Positions 25,886 through 35,939 of a stretch of DNA of 64,000 nucleotides are shown here, in pieces. Source of the DNA: Methylotenera_A sp031417915 (GTDB taxonomy: Bacteria > Pseudomonadota > Gammaproteobacteria > Burkholderiales > Methylophilaceae); NCBI GenBank assembly GCA_031417915.1, contig JANOWN010000011.1, forward strand, positions 14,418 through 78,417, given 5' to 3'. The translations under genes and the position numbers were made by a program. The notes under the pieces are model-generated. The model worked only from the letters and a program-made list of their open reading frames with translations. It was not told where the DNA came from and searched no databases. Numbering within the stretch: position 1 is the stretch's first letter; every line of letters starts with the position of its first letter.

Positions 25886-26833
25886 ATGAAATTGAATGTG
25901 ACGCAGAAAATCTTGGTGGGTTATGTGGTGGGTTTTATTTTACTCATGGCGTTTGCAGCCTTAACTTTATTTAATGGTAAAAAAATTGAGGCGACCACGG
26001 TGGCGCTTTCGCAAGAAAAAATTCCTGGATTAATTGCTGTCGCTAGCCTAAAAAGTAACGTGCAGGCACAGAGTAATCAATTGTATGAGCTTTATGCGAC
26101 GAATGATCAAGCCGTATTTACTAAGCAGCATGAGGCCACCATTGCTGAGATGCAGCAACAAGTCGCAAAATTGCAATCGCTTGCAGAATACAAATCATAT
26201 GAAGCCGAGCTGGCAAAAATGGGCGCAAAACAAGCAGCACTCACTAATCAATTTGTGCAGATTATGCGCCAGCCAGAAGTGGATTGGGATGCCGCGCGCG
26301 AGGCTTTGTCTGCATTTAGCGAAAGTGCTAATCAGATGGGCGTGGCTTTAGATGGCTTAGTAGAAACTGTTTCAGATCAAACGCTTGCAAGTGCAAACGC
26401 ATCAAAAAATCTCACAGAGCAGTTAATTAATTTGGCTTTAGTATTGGCTGGGTTAACGTTTTTAGGCGTACTTGCCGCAGCATATTATAGCCATCGCCAA
26501 GTGGCTGTGCCGCTTAGAGAAATTAGCGATGTGCTGGGAGGAATTGCTGCGCGCAAAGATTTAACTTATCGAATTAAGCAGCGCAGTGATGACGAAATTG
26601 GAAAAATTTCAGCAGCGACGAATAACTTGTTAGAAGAGTTTCAAAAATTGGCGCGCACGCTAGACGGCACGGCGCAAGAGGTGAACCGCACTAGCAAAAA
26701 TTTAACTGAAATTGCAGAGGCTGCGAAAGTGAATATGACAGCCACCAGTGCCGATGCATTAAAAACCTCCACCACAAAGTTACAAAAACTGGCTGACAAT
26801 ATGCACAGTCAAATTAGGCTGCTAAATTTTTAA
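25886..26833 (+). CDS. chemoreceptor-like sensor lacking the signalling domain
   Basis: 315 residues. A membrane helix (about 9-30), a four-helix-bundle periplasmic sensor of about 155 residues, a second membrane helix (about 187-210) and a HAMP domain (SHRQVAVPLREISDVLGGIAARKDL) are followed by only about 60 residues of coiled coil. The glutamate-rich hairpin that contacts CheA and CheW in methyl-accepting proteins is absent. AGGAAG stands before the ATG. It could be a truncated receptor or a HAMP-output protein acting on another partner. No che genes are in the window. Convergent with the ArnT-like gene (stops overlap). Confidence 0.8.
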   Translation: MKLNVTQKILVGYVVGFILLMAFAALTLFNGKKIEATTVALSQEKIPGLIAVASLKSNVQAQSNQLYELYATNDQAVFTKQHEATIAEMQQQVAKLQSLAEYKSYEAELAKMGAKQAALTNQFVQIMRQPEVDWDAAREALSAFSESANQMGVALDGLVETVSDQTLASANASKNLTEQLINLALVLAGLTFLGVLAAAYYSHRQVAVPLREISDVLGGIAARKDLTYRIKQRSDDEIGKISAATNNLLEEFQKLARTLDGTAQEVNRTSKNLTEIAEAAKVNMTATSADALKTSTTKLQKLADNMHSQIRLLNF

Positions 26834-28440
26834 TTGTTAGTGTTATGCTTTTTATCTGTTTTTTGCTTAGCAAGCCATTGTTCATGCGTCATGATGACAA
26901 CAACATCGCCCTTATAAGGTTGAATGTATTCAACGGGTTGTTGGCCGAGTTCTTCTTTGCTTTCAAAATATTCAATCAAACGGCCGCTAGGGTGTGCTGT
27001 AAACCATTGTTCTATATTGCCTTTAACGATAGTAGGCGATTGATTAAGTCTGCCTATAAAGTTATAAATGCCAGGGTATTTGCCAGAATGCGCCAGTGGG
27101 ATATGCTGCGATTCCAGTAATTTTAGCTTGGCACTAATAGGCCGCACATCATAAGCATCGCCCGCAGTGCGCATGACGACAAATAAGGTGATGGAAGTTA
27201 TGGCGATAGAAAAGTAAGCGAGCTGCATTACACTTTGCTGGGTTGAGCGTTTTGGCAAGCAAAACATCAACACGCCAAGTGCTATAACAAAATAGCCTAG
27301 CCATTGCGGTAACTGTTGCAGCCAATTAGCTACGTTGCTGTGCGTGCTTGCATAGTGTGGTAAAGCAATGAAAATTAAACCAGTGGCAATGGTGATAAGA
27401 CTAATTGGCAACACATAGTTGCGTACGTTTGTTTGGCTATTTTCGATACATCTTGCGATCAAAAGCGCCAAGGCAGGAAAAAGTGGCAACACGTAATGCA
27501 CTTGTTTGCCGCTAATGAATGAAAATGCCACAAATACCGGCAGCGCCCAAGCCAAGCAAAGGCGAATGCCCATATCCAAGATTTTTTGTTTGAATAGCCC
27601 TTTCCAAAAAGCACCCCAAAAAAACCAAGGAAAAAACAGCAAAGGCAAATAGGCCAAGTACCACCAAAAAGGGCGGTTGTGCGCGAATGAATCTATCATG
27701 CGGTGCGCGGTTTGTCCCCAAAAAATATCATGCTGATAAACGCTTCCACCATGCAATCCTGCGGGAATCGCCCAAAGCAAGCCAATCGCGACTCCACCAA
27801 GCACAGCGTAGACTAGCGGCAAATACCAATTCTTAGCGTTGATGTTTTTATCGCCGCCCCACCAAAATGCGAGCAAGGCCACAGGTAAAAGTTGCAACAA
27901 AATGGTTGGGCCTTTTGCTAATAAGCCGCCGCCGATGGCGAGTGTAAGTAATAACCAACCTTTATATTTTCTATCTTGCAGGGCAATCAGCAAGCCCAAA
28001 ATGCCCAGCAAGGTGAAAAATGCAATCATCATATCGAACATAAGTGTGGTGGAGTAAATAATCCACAAGCCGCTTCCAATAAGGATGAGCGATGCATTAT
28101 TTTTGATGTCAGCCTGATTAGGCCATAATCTACCCGCAATTTTTCGGGTGATAAATACGCTAGCTAGCGCGAATAAAGAGGGGATGAGTCGTGGCCACCA
28201 ATCGTTGACGCCAAAAATTTTCCAGCCAATATTAATCAGCCAAAATAATAGCGGCGGTTTGTGGCTATAGGCAACGCCATTGAGATAGGGCACCAAATAA
28301 TCACCATTGAGCCACATATTCCAAGCAACGGTGACATAACGCGTTTCATCAATCGGAATGTACGAACGACTATTTAGACCTAGCAACACCAAAAAAAGCC
28401 ATAACAGCAGAATTTGTAAATGGATTTTTTTTGGTGTCAC
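26830..28440 (-). CDS. ArnT-like membrane glycosyltransferase
   Basis: A 536-residue polytopic inner-membrane enzyme of the GT-C fold (PMT/ArnT family). It has about 12 hydrophobic segments, the first-loop acidic motif IDETRY, SHKPPLLFWLIN, and a soluble C-terminal tail. Such enzymes use polyprenyl-phosphate sugars as donors; in ArnT the donor is aminoarabinose and the acceptor lipid A. No arn operon is near, so the sugar is unknown. It ends in a four-base stop overlap with the receptor-like gene. Confidence 0.85.
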   Translation of the reverse strand: MTPKKIHLQILLLWLFLVLLGLNSRSYIPIDETRYVTVAWNMWLNGDYLVPYLNGVAYSHKPPLLFWLINIGWKIFGVNDWWPRLIPSLFALASVFITRKIAGRLWPNQADIKNNASLILIGSGLWIIYSTTLMFDMMIAFFTLLGILGLLIALQDRKYKGWLLLTLAIGGGLLAKGPTILLQLLPVALLAFWWGGDKNINAKNWYLPLVYAVLGGVAIGLLWAIPAGLHGGSVYQHDIFWGQTAHRMIDSFAHNRPFWWYLAYLPLLFFPWFFWGAFWKGLFKQKILDMGIRLCLAWALPVFVAFSFISGKQVHYVLPLFPALALLIARCIENSQTNVRNYVLPISLITIATGLIFIALPHYASTHSNVANWLQQLPQWLGYFVIALGVLMFCLPKRSTQQSVMQLAYFSIAITSITLFVVMRTAGDAYDVRPISAKLKLLESQHIPLAHSGKYPGIYNFIGRLNQSPTIVKGNIEQWFTAHPSGRLIEYFESKEELGQQPVEYIQPYKGDVVVIMTHEQWLAKQKTDKKHNTNN

Positions 28441-28465
28441 GTTAGAGTTTGAATGAAAATTGAAG

Positions 28466-29119
28466 TTAGGCTAAAGCAGAAAAAATATTGGCCTTAATTG
28501 TGTCAAGCTTGCCCAGACCATTTATTCTGACATGTTTAGGCGCGCCTTTTTCACCACTTTTTGCCCAGTTGCCGTAATAGGCAATCAAAGGTTCGGTTAA
28601 ATTGTGATATTCGACTAAGCGTTTATTCACTACGTCTGGCGCTTCATCGGCGCGCTGCACTAGGTCTTCACCCGTAATGTCATCTTTGCCCGCAACTTTT
28701 GGTGGATTAAATTTAATGTGATAGGTGCGACCAGATGCAATGTGCGAGCGACGGCCAGTCATGCGCTCCATTATCGCGCTATCTGGCACGTCAATTTCCA
28801 CTACGTAATCAATCATCACGCCCGCATTTTTCATGGCGTCGGCTTGCGGAATAGTGCGCGGAAAGCCGTCGAACAGAAAGCCGTTGGCGCAATCAGCTTC
28901 TTTGATGCGCTCGCTCACCATGCCAATAATCACGCTATCGGGCACTAAACCACCGCTATCCATAAAGCTTTTGGCCTCCAAACCTAGTGGCGTACACGCT
29001 TTAACCGCGGCGCGTAGCATGTCGCCAGTCGAAATTTGCGGGATATTAAAATGTTGTTTAATAAAAGTGGCCTGTGTGCCTTTGCCGGCGCCAGGTGCGC
29101 CAAGGAGGATAATACGCAT
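28466..29119 (-). CDS. adk: adenylate kinase
   Basis: Interconverts ATP + AMP and 2 ADP. 217 residues with P-loop GAPGAGKGT, AMP-site ISTGDMLRAA and FDGFPRT, and the LID region GRRSHIASGRTYH. This is a long-type adenylate kinase. The Cys zinc ligands seen in Gram-positive enzymes are absent. Downstream of rsmA on the same strand. Confidence 0.97.
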   Translation of the reverse strand: MRIILLGAPGAGKGTQATFIKQHFNIPQISTGDMLRAAVKACTPLGLEAKSFMDSGGLVPDSVIIGMVSERIKEADCANGFLFDGFPRTIPQADAMKNAGVMIDYVVEIDVPDSAIMERMTGRRSHIASGRTYHIKFNPPKVAGKDDITGEDLVQRADEAPDVVNKRLVEYHNLTEPLIAYYGNWAKSGEKGAPKHVRINGLGKLDTIKANIFSALA

Positions 29120-29164
29120 TGGATGAGTCTCGAAGAAAGTGAATAAATAAAAAAGGTGATTATA

Positions 29165-29929
29165 TCAAATTAGGTAATTAGAAATGGCCACAAATTGCGC
29201 CACATTTAAATTTTCGGCACGCAATTGCGAGCTAATATTCAGTGCGGCAAAACCATCGTCATCCAGCAAACCTTTTAGTGTGTTTCGCAGCGTTTTGCGG
29301 CGCTGGCCAAAGGCGGCAAGTACGACTTTGGCAAAGTGCGCTTCGTCATTGGCAACGTATGGCAGCGTGGCGTGCGGCACGCAGCGTACAAAGGCGGATT
29401 CCACTTTTGGTGCGGGTTCAAATGCTTCGGGCGGTACGGTGATTAAATATTCCATGGCTAAATGATATTGCAGCATGACTGAAAGCCTTCCGTATGCTGG
29501 GGTTGAGGGCAGTGCTACCATGCGCTCTACCACTTCTTTTTGTAACATAAAATGCATATCGATGATGTGCGAAACGTTATCCAGCAGGTGAAATAAAATC
29601 GGCGTCGAGATGTTGTAAGGCAGATTGCCGACGACACGCAAGCTTTTTCCTAATTGTGTAAAATCAAATTTCAGCGCATCGACGTTGTGAATCGTGACGG
29701 TGTTTTTGGCGTATTCGTTTTGCATCCAACTGACAATGTCGCGATCAATCTCCACTACGTGTAAGTGATTTATTTTTTTAAGTAGTGGTTTGGTGAGCGC
29801 GCCTAAACCTGGGCCGATTTCGATGATAATTTCTTCAACTTTTGGATTAATCGCATCGATTAAACTGTTAACAATGGCTTGGTCGGTGAGAAAGTTTTGC
29901 CCAAAACGCTTTTTTGCGACGTGTTTCAT
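29165..29929 (-). CDS. rsmA: 16S rRNA (adenine(1518)-N6/adenine(1519)-N6)-dimethyltransferase
   Basis: KsgA: dimethylates two adjacent adenines near the 3' end of 16S rRNA late in 30S assembly. 254 residues. RFGQNFLTD, SAM motif IGPGLGALT, catalytic NLPYNIS, and FxPxPKVxS-type AFEPAPKVESAFV. Overlaps pdxA by four bases. Confidence 0.97.
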   Translation of the reverse strand: MKHVAKKRFGQNFLTDQAIVNSLIDAINPKVEEIIIEIGPGLGALTKPLLKKINHLHVVEIDRDIVSWMQNEYAKNTVTIHNVDALKFDFTQLGKSLRVVGNLPYNISTPILFHLLDNVSHIIDMHFMLQKEVVERMVALPSTPAYGRLSVMLQYHLAMEYLITVPPEAFEPAPKVESAFVRCVPHATLPYVANDEAHFAKVVLAAFGQRRKTLRNTLKGLLDDDGFAALNISSQLRAENLNVAQFVAISNYLI

Positions 29930-30879
29930 ACGCGATTATTGGCCAACTCAATCGCCAATTCAATCGCGGCCAGCATGCTACCAATATCAATCTTGCCAGT
30001 GCCCGCCAAATCGAGCGCGGTACCGTGATCGACCGAGGTGCGAATAATTGGTAACCCTAAAGTCACATTGACGCCGCCGCCAAAGCTGGCATGTTTTAGC
30101 ACGGGTAAACCTTGGTCGTGGTACATCGCCAGCACGCAATCGGCGTTATCCAGATATTTTTTAGTGAACAGCGTATCCGCAGGTAATGCGCCTATCAGTC
30201 GCATGCCTTCTGTACGTAATTTTTCCAACACTGGGTTGATAATATCAATTTCTTCGCGCCCTAAATAACCATCTTCGCCCGCGTGCGGGTTAAGTCCAGC
30301 AACCAATACCCGCGGATTTTGCAGACCAAATTTTTCAATCAAATCTTTGTGTAAAATACGAATGGTTGTTTCAAAATTTTCACGGGTAATCGCGGCGGGC
30401 ACATCTTTTAGTGCAAGGTGCGTGGTAGCTAGCGCAACTCTTAAGCTATTTTTATTTTGGCCGCCAACCAGCATCATCACCACATTTGGTGTGTTGGTAT
30501 GCTCTGCCAAAAATTCGGTATGGCCAGTAAACGTAATGCCTGCATCGTTAATTACGCCTTTATGCACTGGCGCTGTGACCATTGCATCAAATTCGCCAGC
30601 TAAGCAGCCATCAATCGCGCGAGTGAGCGTGTTGAGTACATATTGGCTATTAGCAGGGTTTAGCGTACCAGCAAGCACTGGCACGGCTGTTGGCGTATCT
30701 AACACATTTTTTGAGTCAAACAAAACGTTAAGCAGCTTTGCTCGCGCTGCCAGTATATCAGCATCGCCAATAATCGAAATATCGGCTGCAAATGCATGCT
30801 GTGCAAGCAAAACGCAAATGTCTGGCCCAATGCCCGCGGGCTCGCCAGAGGTGATAGCAATGCGGGGAAGTTGGCGCAT
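29926..30879 (-). CDS. pdxA: 4-hydroxythreonine-4-phosphate dehydrogenase
   Basis: Vitamin B6 synthesis enzyme that oxidises and decarboxylates 4-phosphohydroxy-L-threonine. 317 residues. TSGEPAGIGPDI, metal-binding His residues in GHTEFLAEHT and the AMYHDQGLPVLKH stretch, and TSVDHGTALDLAGTG. Located between surA and rsmA, a conserved order. Confidence 0.96.
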   Translation of the reverse strand: MRQLPRIAITSGEPAGIGPDICVLLAQHAFAADISIIGDADILAARAKLLNVLFDSKNVLDTPTAVPVLAGTLNPANSQYVLNTLTRAIDGCLAGEFDAMVTAPVHKGVINDAGITFTGHTEFLAEHTNTPNVVMMLVGGQNKNSLRVALATTHLALKDVPAAITRENFETTIRILHKDLIEKFGLQNPRVLVAGLNPHAGEDGYLGREEIDIINPVLEKLRTEGMRLIGALPADTLFTKKYLDNADCVLAMYHDQGLPVLKHASFGGGVNVTLGLPIIRTSVDHGTALDLAGTGKIDIGSMLAAIELAIELANNRV

Positions 30880-30894
30880 CTAGATGGATGAAAA

Positions 30895-32223
30895 TTAAAA
30901 CTTGTCTTCTAAACGCAACTCAACAAATGCGCGGTCGCGCAATTCACGAATCCAGTCCTGATATGCCTCTTCAGATTTTCGCGTGCGAATTTCCTGTCGC
31001 GCTTTAAGTCTGGAGGCTTCTTTTGTCATGTCTTGCTGGCGGCGCTCTAACACTTGAATAATATGCCAACCAAACGGTGACAGCACGGGCGGGCTAATTT
31101 CGCCAATGCCGAGGTCGTTCATGGCTTTTTCAAATTGCGGCACGGTATCGCCAGGGTTCACCCAGCCTAAATCACCGCCATTATTGGCGCTGCCGTCCTC
31201 AGAATATTGGCGTGCCATTTCCTCAAATTTGGTGCCATTATCAAGGCGTTCTTTAATGCCATCCATTTTGCGTTTGGCATCTTTTTCTGAAACTACCTCA
31301 GACAATTTAATTAAAATATGGCGTGAGTGTGTTTGGCCAACCACCAATGAAGACGTGCCACCGCGGCGGTTGGTGAGTTTTAATATGTGAAAACCATTGG
31401 GGCTACGCATTGGTGTTGAAACTTCGCCCACTTGCAGTTTTTTCAAGGCATCTAAAAACAGTGTGGGTAGTTGCGAGCCGCTTTTCCAGCCCATCGCACC
31501 GCCTTCCAGTGCATTTGGCGTGTCTGAAAAGGCCGCCGATACTTGCGCAAAGCTGGTGCCACCAGTTAGCTGATTTAGCGCTTCTTGCGTTTTGGTTTTG
31601 GCTTTTTGTAAGTCTTCAGGGCTGGCATCTTCTGGCGTACGAATTAAAATATGTGAAATTTCAAACTCGTCCAGCTCCTCGCCACGGTTGGCTTGCGTGG
31701 TTAAGTAGTTATCGACTTCGCCTTCAGAAATGTTCAGTTTGTTGTCCACTTCGCGTTCGCGCAGCCGCGCAATGGTGATTTCACTGCGAATATCTTCACG
31801 AAATTTACGCATCGTCAGGCCGTCTTTTTCAAGCACAGTTTTAAATTCATCTACGCTCATTTTATTTTGCTCGGCGATACGTTCTATGGTTTTGTCGAGT
31901 TGCGTGTCATCTACTTTCAAGCCAGTTTGTGCGGCCAGTTGCAACTGCAAGCTATCCGAAATAAGGCGCTCTAGAATTTGCTTCTCGAGCGCATTTTGTG
32001 GTGGTAACGCCGTACCTTGTTTTTCTAATTGGGCGCTGACGCTGCGTATGCGGTCCGCAAGCTCTTGCTCAGTAATCACGCTTTGGTCGACAATCGCAAT
32101 GATGCGATCCATCTTGATGACTTCATTAGATTTTTTTGCCGCTGCGCCTTCGGCTGAAATAGCTAAACTTGAGGTAAAAAGTATGCTTAAAATCAATAAC
32201 TTAAATAAATTCAATAGTTTCAT
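30895..32223 (-). CDS. surA: periplasmic chaperone and peptidyl-prolyl isomerase SurA
   Basis: Escorts outer-membrane proteins, including LptD, to the BAM complex. 442 residues: signal peptide, an N-terminal chaperone module (about 35-175), two parvulin domains (FEISHILIRTPEDASP about 200-295; GQTHSRHILIKLSE about 310-410) and a C-terminal helix. It overlaps the end of lptD by four bases, so client and chaperone are coupled. Confidence 0.96.
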   Translation of the reverse strand: MKLLNLFKLLILSILFTSSLAISAEGAAAKKSNEVIKMDRIIAIVDQSVITEQELADRIRSVSAQLEKQGTALPPQNALEKQILERLISDSLQLQLAAQTGLKVDDTQLDKTIERIAEQNKMSVDEFKTVLEKDGLTMRKFREDIRSEITIARLREREVDNKLNISEGEVDNYLTTQANRGEELDEFEISHILIRTPEDASPEDLQKAKTKTQEALNQLTGGTSFAQVSAAFSDTPNALEGGAMGWKSGSQLPTLFLDALKKLQVGEVSTPMRSPNGFHILKLTNRRGGTSSLVVGQTHSRHILIKLSEVVSEKDAKRKMDGIKERLDNGTKFEEMARQYSEDGSANNGGDLGWVNPGDTVPQFEKAMNDLGIGEISPPVLSPFGWHIIQVLERRQQDMTKEASRLKARQEIRTRKSEEAYQDWIRELRDRAFVELRLEDKF

Positions 32224-34655
32224 CGGTTGTAATTCTGCTGCCTATAAATGTTAGGGATTTCGCTGGAGCTTAAGTAGCCTGGAATATCGCGGCGAAGCAA
32301 GTTAAGCGGGTTTGCGCCGATGGAAGCTAAGCCACCGAGCTCTAGTTGAAAGAATAGACCAAAGTTTGCGGCCGCAGTTGCAGTTTCCACGCGCTGAATC
32401 ACTGCACGTGCCTGCCAGCAGCCCGCATCATACTCCAAGCCTGCCAAGCTTTCGATGAGTGTTTTCTCGCGTAGAGAATAATTAAATCGCCCCACACCAT
32501 ACCAGCCACGGCTTAACGGCCATTGGCCAGAAAGGTTGATTTGCTCTAAAAATTGTTGGGTGTAACGATAACCGACATTCATCAGCTTACCCGGCTCTGG
32601 ATTGTAGCGCGCCAGTAAATTGGTACGCACGATACCAGCGCCATCGGTATTGTATTGCCAAAAAGTGTCTAAATTCCATTTGTTAGAAAGTCGCGCTGTC
32701 ATCGCCGCAATGACGTCAGAAGAGTTGTTTTGTGATACCGAGCCACCTGGCAATATTACTTTTTGATCGGCAAAATAATAGCGTTGGCCAATGGTAGCGG
32801 CAATGCGCTCTACGCCAGAATCTTTATCGATCATGCGACTAGTTAAGGCCAAACTGAGTTGATTAGCATTGTTAATTCTATCGTCACCGGTAAATTGGTT
32901 TTCGGTAAATAAAGTAGTCATGTTTAAATCGGCCAGCGCGGTATCAAATACTGGCAGTAAATCTTGCTGTTTATTGGGGATATACACATAAAACATGCGC
33001 GGCTCTATGGTTTGCGTGTAACTATTTTTAACTACGTTTAAATCACGTTCAAAATATAAGCCACTATCTAGGCTAAAAATAGGCAGCGTACGGCTGTCAT
33101 TGTTGTTGCTAACGGTGGAGCCATTAATGTTGAAGTTGTTGTCTTTTAAACTGTATTGCGTCATGTGCACGCCAACTTTAGGTGTAATAAAACCATACGA
33201 TTGCGTAAATGGCACACTCAAGCTGGGATAAGCCACTAAACGACTACCAGTTGCCGCAATGGGAGATTTACTGTCACGATCAAAATACGCGTATTGGCTA
33301 TATAAATCGGTGTTGACATAATCCCACTCTTTATTTGCTGCCAGCGTGAGTTGCGGCAGGCGCTCGTAGGGGAAGTTAGTATCATCCAAAGTTTGATATT
33401 TTTGCACCAAACCATTAAAGCGCCACACATCGCCGTAGTAATCTACACGACCTTCTTGTGGCAAATTCACGCGGCTGGTGCTGATGATGCGGGTGGACAT
33501 CTCAGAAAAATATTGGTCATCTGATACTTTTTCTAGATTGTAACCAGCCGACCAACCATTGCCAAAGCCATGATTGTGGCTGAGGTTGGCGTAGTAACGC
33601 CTGCCGCCATTCAAACTGTCATTATCCAAATATTCCAAGCTATCCATGCCAGAATAATTTTCGCCTAAATATCTAAACTCGCCCTGCAATTGTGGCCCGC
33701 GCTTGCTTAAGTAGCGCGCACCTACTGTGGCGTCCATATCTGGCGCAATGTTGATATAGTAAGGAATTAATGTTTCGAAGCCGCTGCGGCTGGTAGAGCC
33801 GATGGTAGGCGCAAGCAAGCCAGATTTACGCTCGTTATTGAATGAGAAGCTCATCCATGGTGTGTATAAAAGCGGCACGCCTTTAAATTCCACATAAGCA
33901 TTTTTGGCGGTGCCCGATTGCGTGTAATCGTCCAACTCAATTTCTTTGGCTTTAATGTACCAATCGTCGACACCCGCTTCGCAAGTGGTGTAGCGCGCGT
34001 CTTTTAGACGTTTTTTATCTTGGCCTTCAAATAGTACGGCTTTAGCATCACCGCGTGATGAGTTGAATTTTGGGTCAATCGAGGTTTGCCCAATCGGCGT
34101 AGCAGGCTCGCGATAATTATCTTGGTAAAGTCGTGGGTCGTCAGTCAGGCTGGTTTGCGAATTAAGTAGCTTAGATTGCGTATAAACACTTGGGTCGTTG
34201 CGCGGCTTGGCGCCTTTTTGTGTAGAACTGTTGATTTGCTTATTCAGCGTAATTGAGGCGTCGCGCATTTCGCCTATGCTCTCACTCAAACGCATATTCA
34301 GCGAAGGGCCGCGAATTTCACTGTCACCTAAATCGATGCGCGCATTGCCATCCACTTTCAGCTCATCATTTTGTACGTCATACTCAATAGTATCGCCATA
34401 AATTTTTTGGTCGCCCTTGCTGATGACCGCATTGCCGCTGGCGCGCATTTTACGATCTAGATACAAATCCAGCTTATCGCCCTCAATTTCAATCGCGCCA
34501 GCTTGCACATCTGGCGCCGCCGCTGCAGGCACTTCGGCAAGCTCTAGTGTGAGCGTTTCTGCAGACGAGAGTGTGCCAAAGCCAAGCAACAAGAGGGCTG
34601 CAAGGCTGGCAAAGAAACACTTTGCGTGGTTAATATTTGAGCGAGTAAGGCGCAA
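32220..34655 (-). CDS. lptD: LPS-assembly protein LptD
   Basis: Outer-membrane beta barrel that, with LptE, inserts LPS into the outer leaflet. 811 residues: signal peptide ending LSSA, periplasmic beta-jellyroll (LYLDRKMRASGNAVISKGD, about 55-250, with a low-complexity insert near 140-210), then the barrel with many alternating strands. Cys residues near 230 and 770 may pair. First gene of lptD-surA-pdxA-rsmA-adk, divergent from amgK. Confidence 0.95.
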   Translation of the reverse strand: MRLTRSNINHAKCFFASLAALLLLGFGTLSSAETLTLELAEVPAAAAPDVQAGAIEIEGDKLDLYLDRKMRASGNAVISKGDQKIYGDTIEYDVQNDELKVDGNARIDLGDSEIRGPSLNMRLSESIGEMRDASITLNKQINSSTQKGAKPRNDPSVYTQSKLLNSQTSLTDDPRLYQDNYREPATPIGQTSIDPKFNSSRGDAKAVLFEGQDKKRLKDARYTTCEAGVDDWYIKAKEIELDDYTQSGTAKNAYVEFKGVPLLYTPWMSFSFNNERKSGLLAPTIGSTSRSGFETLIPYYINIAPDMDATVGARYLSKRGPQLQGEFRYLGENYSGMDSLEYLDNDSLNGGRRYYANLSHNHGFGNGWSAGYNLEKVSDDQYFSEMSTRIISTSRVNLPQEGRVDYYGDVWRFNGLVQKYQTLDDTNFPYERLPQLTLAANKEWDYVNTDLYSQYAYFDRDSKSPIAATGSRLVAYPSLSVPFTQSYGFITPKVGVHMTQYSLKDNNFNINGSTVSNNNDSRTLPIFSLDSGLYFERDLNVVKNSYTQTIEPRMFYVYIPNKQQDLLPVFDTALADLNMTTLFTENQFTGDDRINNANQLSLALTSRMIDKDSGVERIAATIGQRYYFADQKVILPGGSVSQNNSSDVIAAMTARLSNKWNLDTFWQYNTDGAGIVRTNLLARYNPEPGKLMNVGYRYTQQFLEQINLSGQWPLSRGWYGVGRFNYSLREKTLIESLAGLEYDAGCWQARAVIQRVETATAAANFGLFFQLELGGLASIGANPLNLLRRDIPGYLSSSEIPNIYRQQNYNR

Positions 34656-34787
34656 TGAAAATTTTTAATTTAGCAAAAAAATGGTTTAAGTTAGGTATTT
34701 TACGCATGAATGATAAAATCGCATATATGCTTGTTTTAATCAATTTAAAATGCGCTTTAAAACCAACATTATAAAGGCTTCTAGCGG

Positions 34788-35807
34788 GTGAAAATAGTGG
34801 ATAGAAACATAATAAATAGAAAACAGCAATTAGAAGCTTGGCTAAAAGAAACTTTAAGCGGACAGGAGTTTACGCTCACCACCGCCTCAGCCGATGCGAG
34901 TTTTAGGCGCTATTATCGCGTGCATTTAGGCAACAAAACTTTAATTGCCATGGATGCGCCGCCGCCGCAAGAAGATTGCGCACCGTTTGTAAAAGTCGCC
35001 AAACTCATGCTGGATGTGGGTTTGAACGTGCCAGAAGTAATTGCACAAGATTTAACGAATGGTTTTTTGTTGCTGAGCGATTTGGGCGATGATACTTATT
35101 TGCAGCATTTGAATATTGAAACAGCGCAAATGCTCTATTTGGATGCCACCAACGCACTCATTAAAATGCAGCTGGCTAGCAAATCGCACGATTTGCCGCC
35201 GTATGATGAAGCTTTGCTCACGCTTGAAATGCAACTCTTCCCTGATTGGTATGTGGCTAAACACTTGGGCTTTACTATGAATAGCGAGCAACAAGGCTGG
35301 CTGCAACAAACGTTTGATGCGCTTAATAAAAATATCCTCTCGCAAGGGCAAGTCACCGTGCATCGTGACTATCACTCGCGTAATTTAATGGTGACACATG
35401 AAAATAGCCCTGGCATTTTAGACTTTCAAGATGCCGTGCATGGCGCCATTACGTACGATTTAGTGTCGCTGCTTAAAGATGCCTATATTCAATGGGATGA
35501 AGAACAGGTGATTGATTTAGCCGTCCGCTATTGGGAGCCAGCAAAAAAAGCAGGCTTGCCCGTACCTAATGACTTTAGCGAGTTCTATCGCGATTTTGAA
35601 TGGATGGGCGCACAGCGTCACATTAAAGTGCTCGGTATATTTGCAAGGCTCTATCATCGTGATGGTAAAGATGGCTACTTAAAAGACCTGCCGCTAGTGA
35701 TGCATTATTTACGCAAAGTATGCGAGCGCTATGTGGAGTTACGCCCTATGTTACGCTTGCTAGATGCGCTGGAAGGCAAAGTGCCGCGCCCGAAATATGT
35801 GGTTTAA
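34788..35807 (+). CDS. amgK: N-acetylmuramate/N-acetylglucosamine kinase AmgK
   Basis: An aminoglycoside-phosphotransferase-fold kinase of the peptidoglycan recycling bypass; it phosphorylates MurNAc at the anomeric carbon. 339 residues: ASFRRYYR near the N-terminus, catalytic HRDYHSRNLMV and metal-binding LDFQDAVHGAITYDLVSLL. The start is GTG at 34788; no clear ribosome site is seen. murU follows at 135 bases, giving the kinase-uridylyltransferase pair that yields UDP-MurNAc. Confidence 0.92.
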   Translation: MKIVDRNIINRKQQLEAWLKETLSGQEFTLTTASADASFRRYYRVHLGNKTLIAMDAPPPQEDCAPFVKVAKLMLDVGLNVPEVIAQDLTNGFLLLSDLGDDTYLQHLNIETAQMLYLDATNALIKMQLASKSHDLPPYDEALLTLEMQLFPDWYVAKHLGFTMNSEQQGWLQQTFDALNKNILSQGQVTVHRDYHSRNLMVTHENSPGILDFQDAVHGAITYDLVSLLKDAYIQWDEEQVIDLAVRYWEPAKKAGLPVPNDFSEFYRDFEWMGAQRHIKVLGIFARLYHRDGKDGYLKDLPLVMHYLRKVCERYVELRPMLRLLDALEGKVPRPKYVV

Positions 35808-35857
35808 CTAATTGATTTTTATAAGTATGATTTATACATTTCTCAATTTTTCCTCAT

Positions 35858-35939
35858 CCGTCATTCCCGTGAAAGCGGGAATCCTTTCGTTTAGATTTTT
35901 TAAAGTCAAAATGGATTCCCGCCTGCGCGGGAATGACGG
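35858..35939. repeat. inverted repeat with two ATTCCC-N8-GGGAAT units (dRS3-like)
   Basis: 27-base arms (35858-35884 and 35913-35939) fold on each other almost perfectly. Each arm itself holds ATTCCC-N8-GGGAAT (35863-35882 and 35915-35934), the layout of the neisserial dRS3 repeat. It occupies most of the amgK-murU gap and stops three bases before the murU ATG. Confidence 0.85.
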
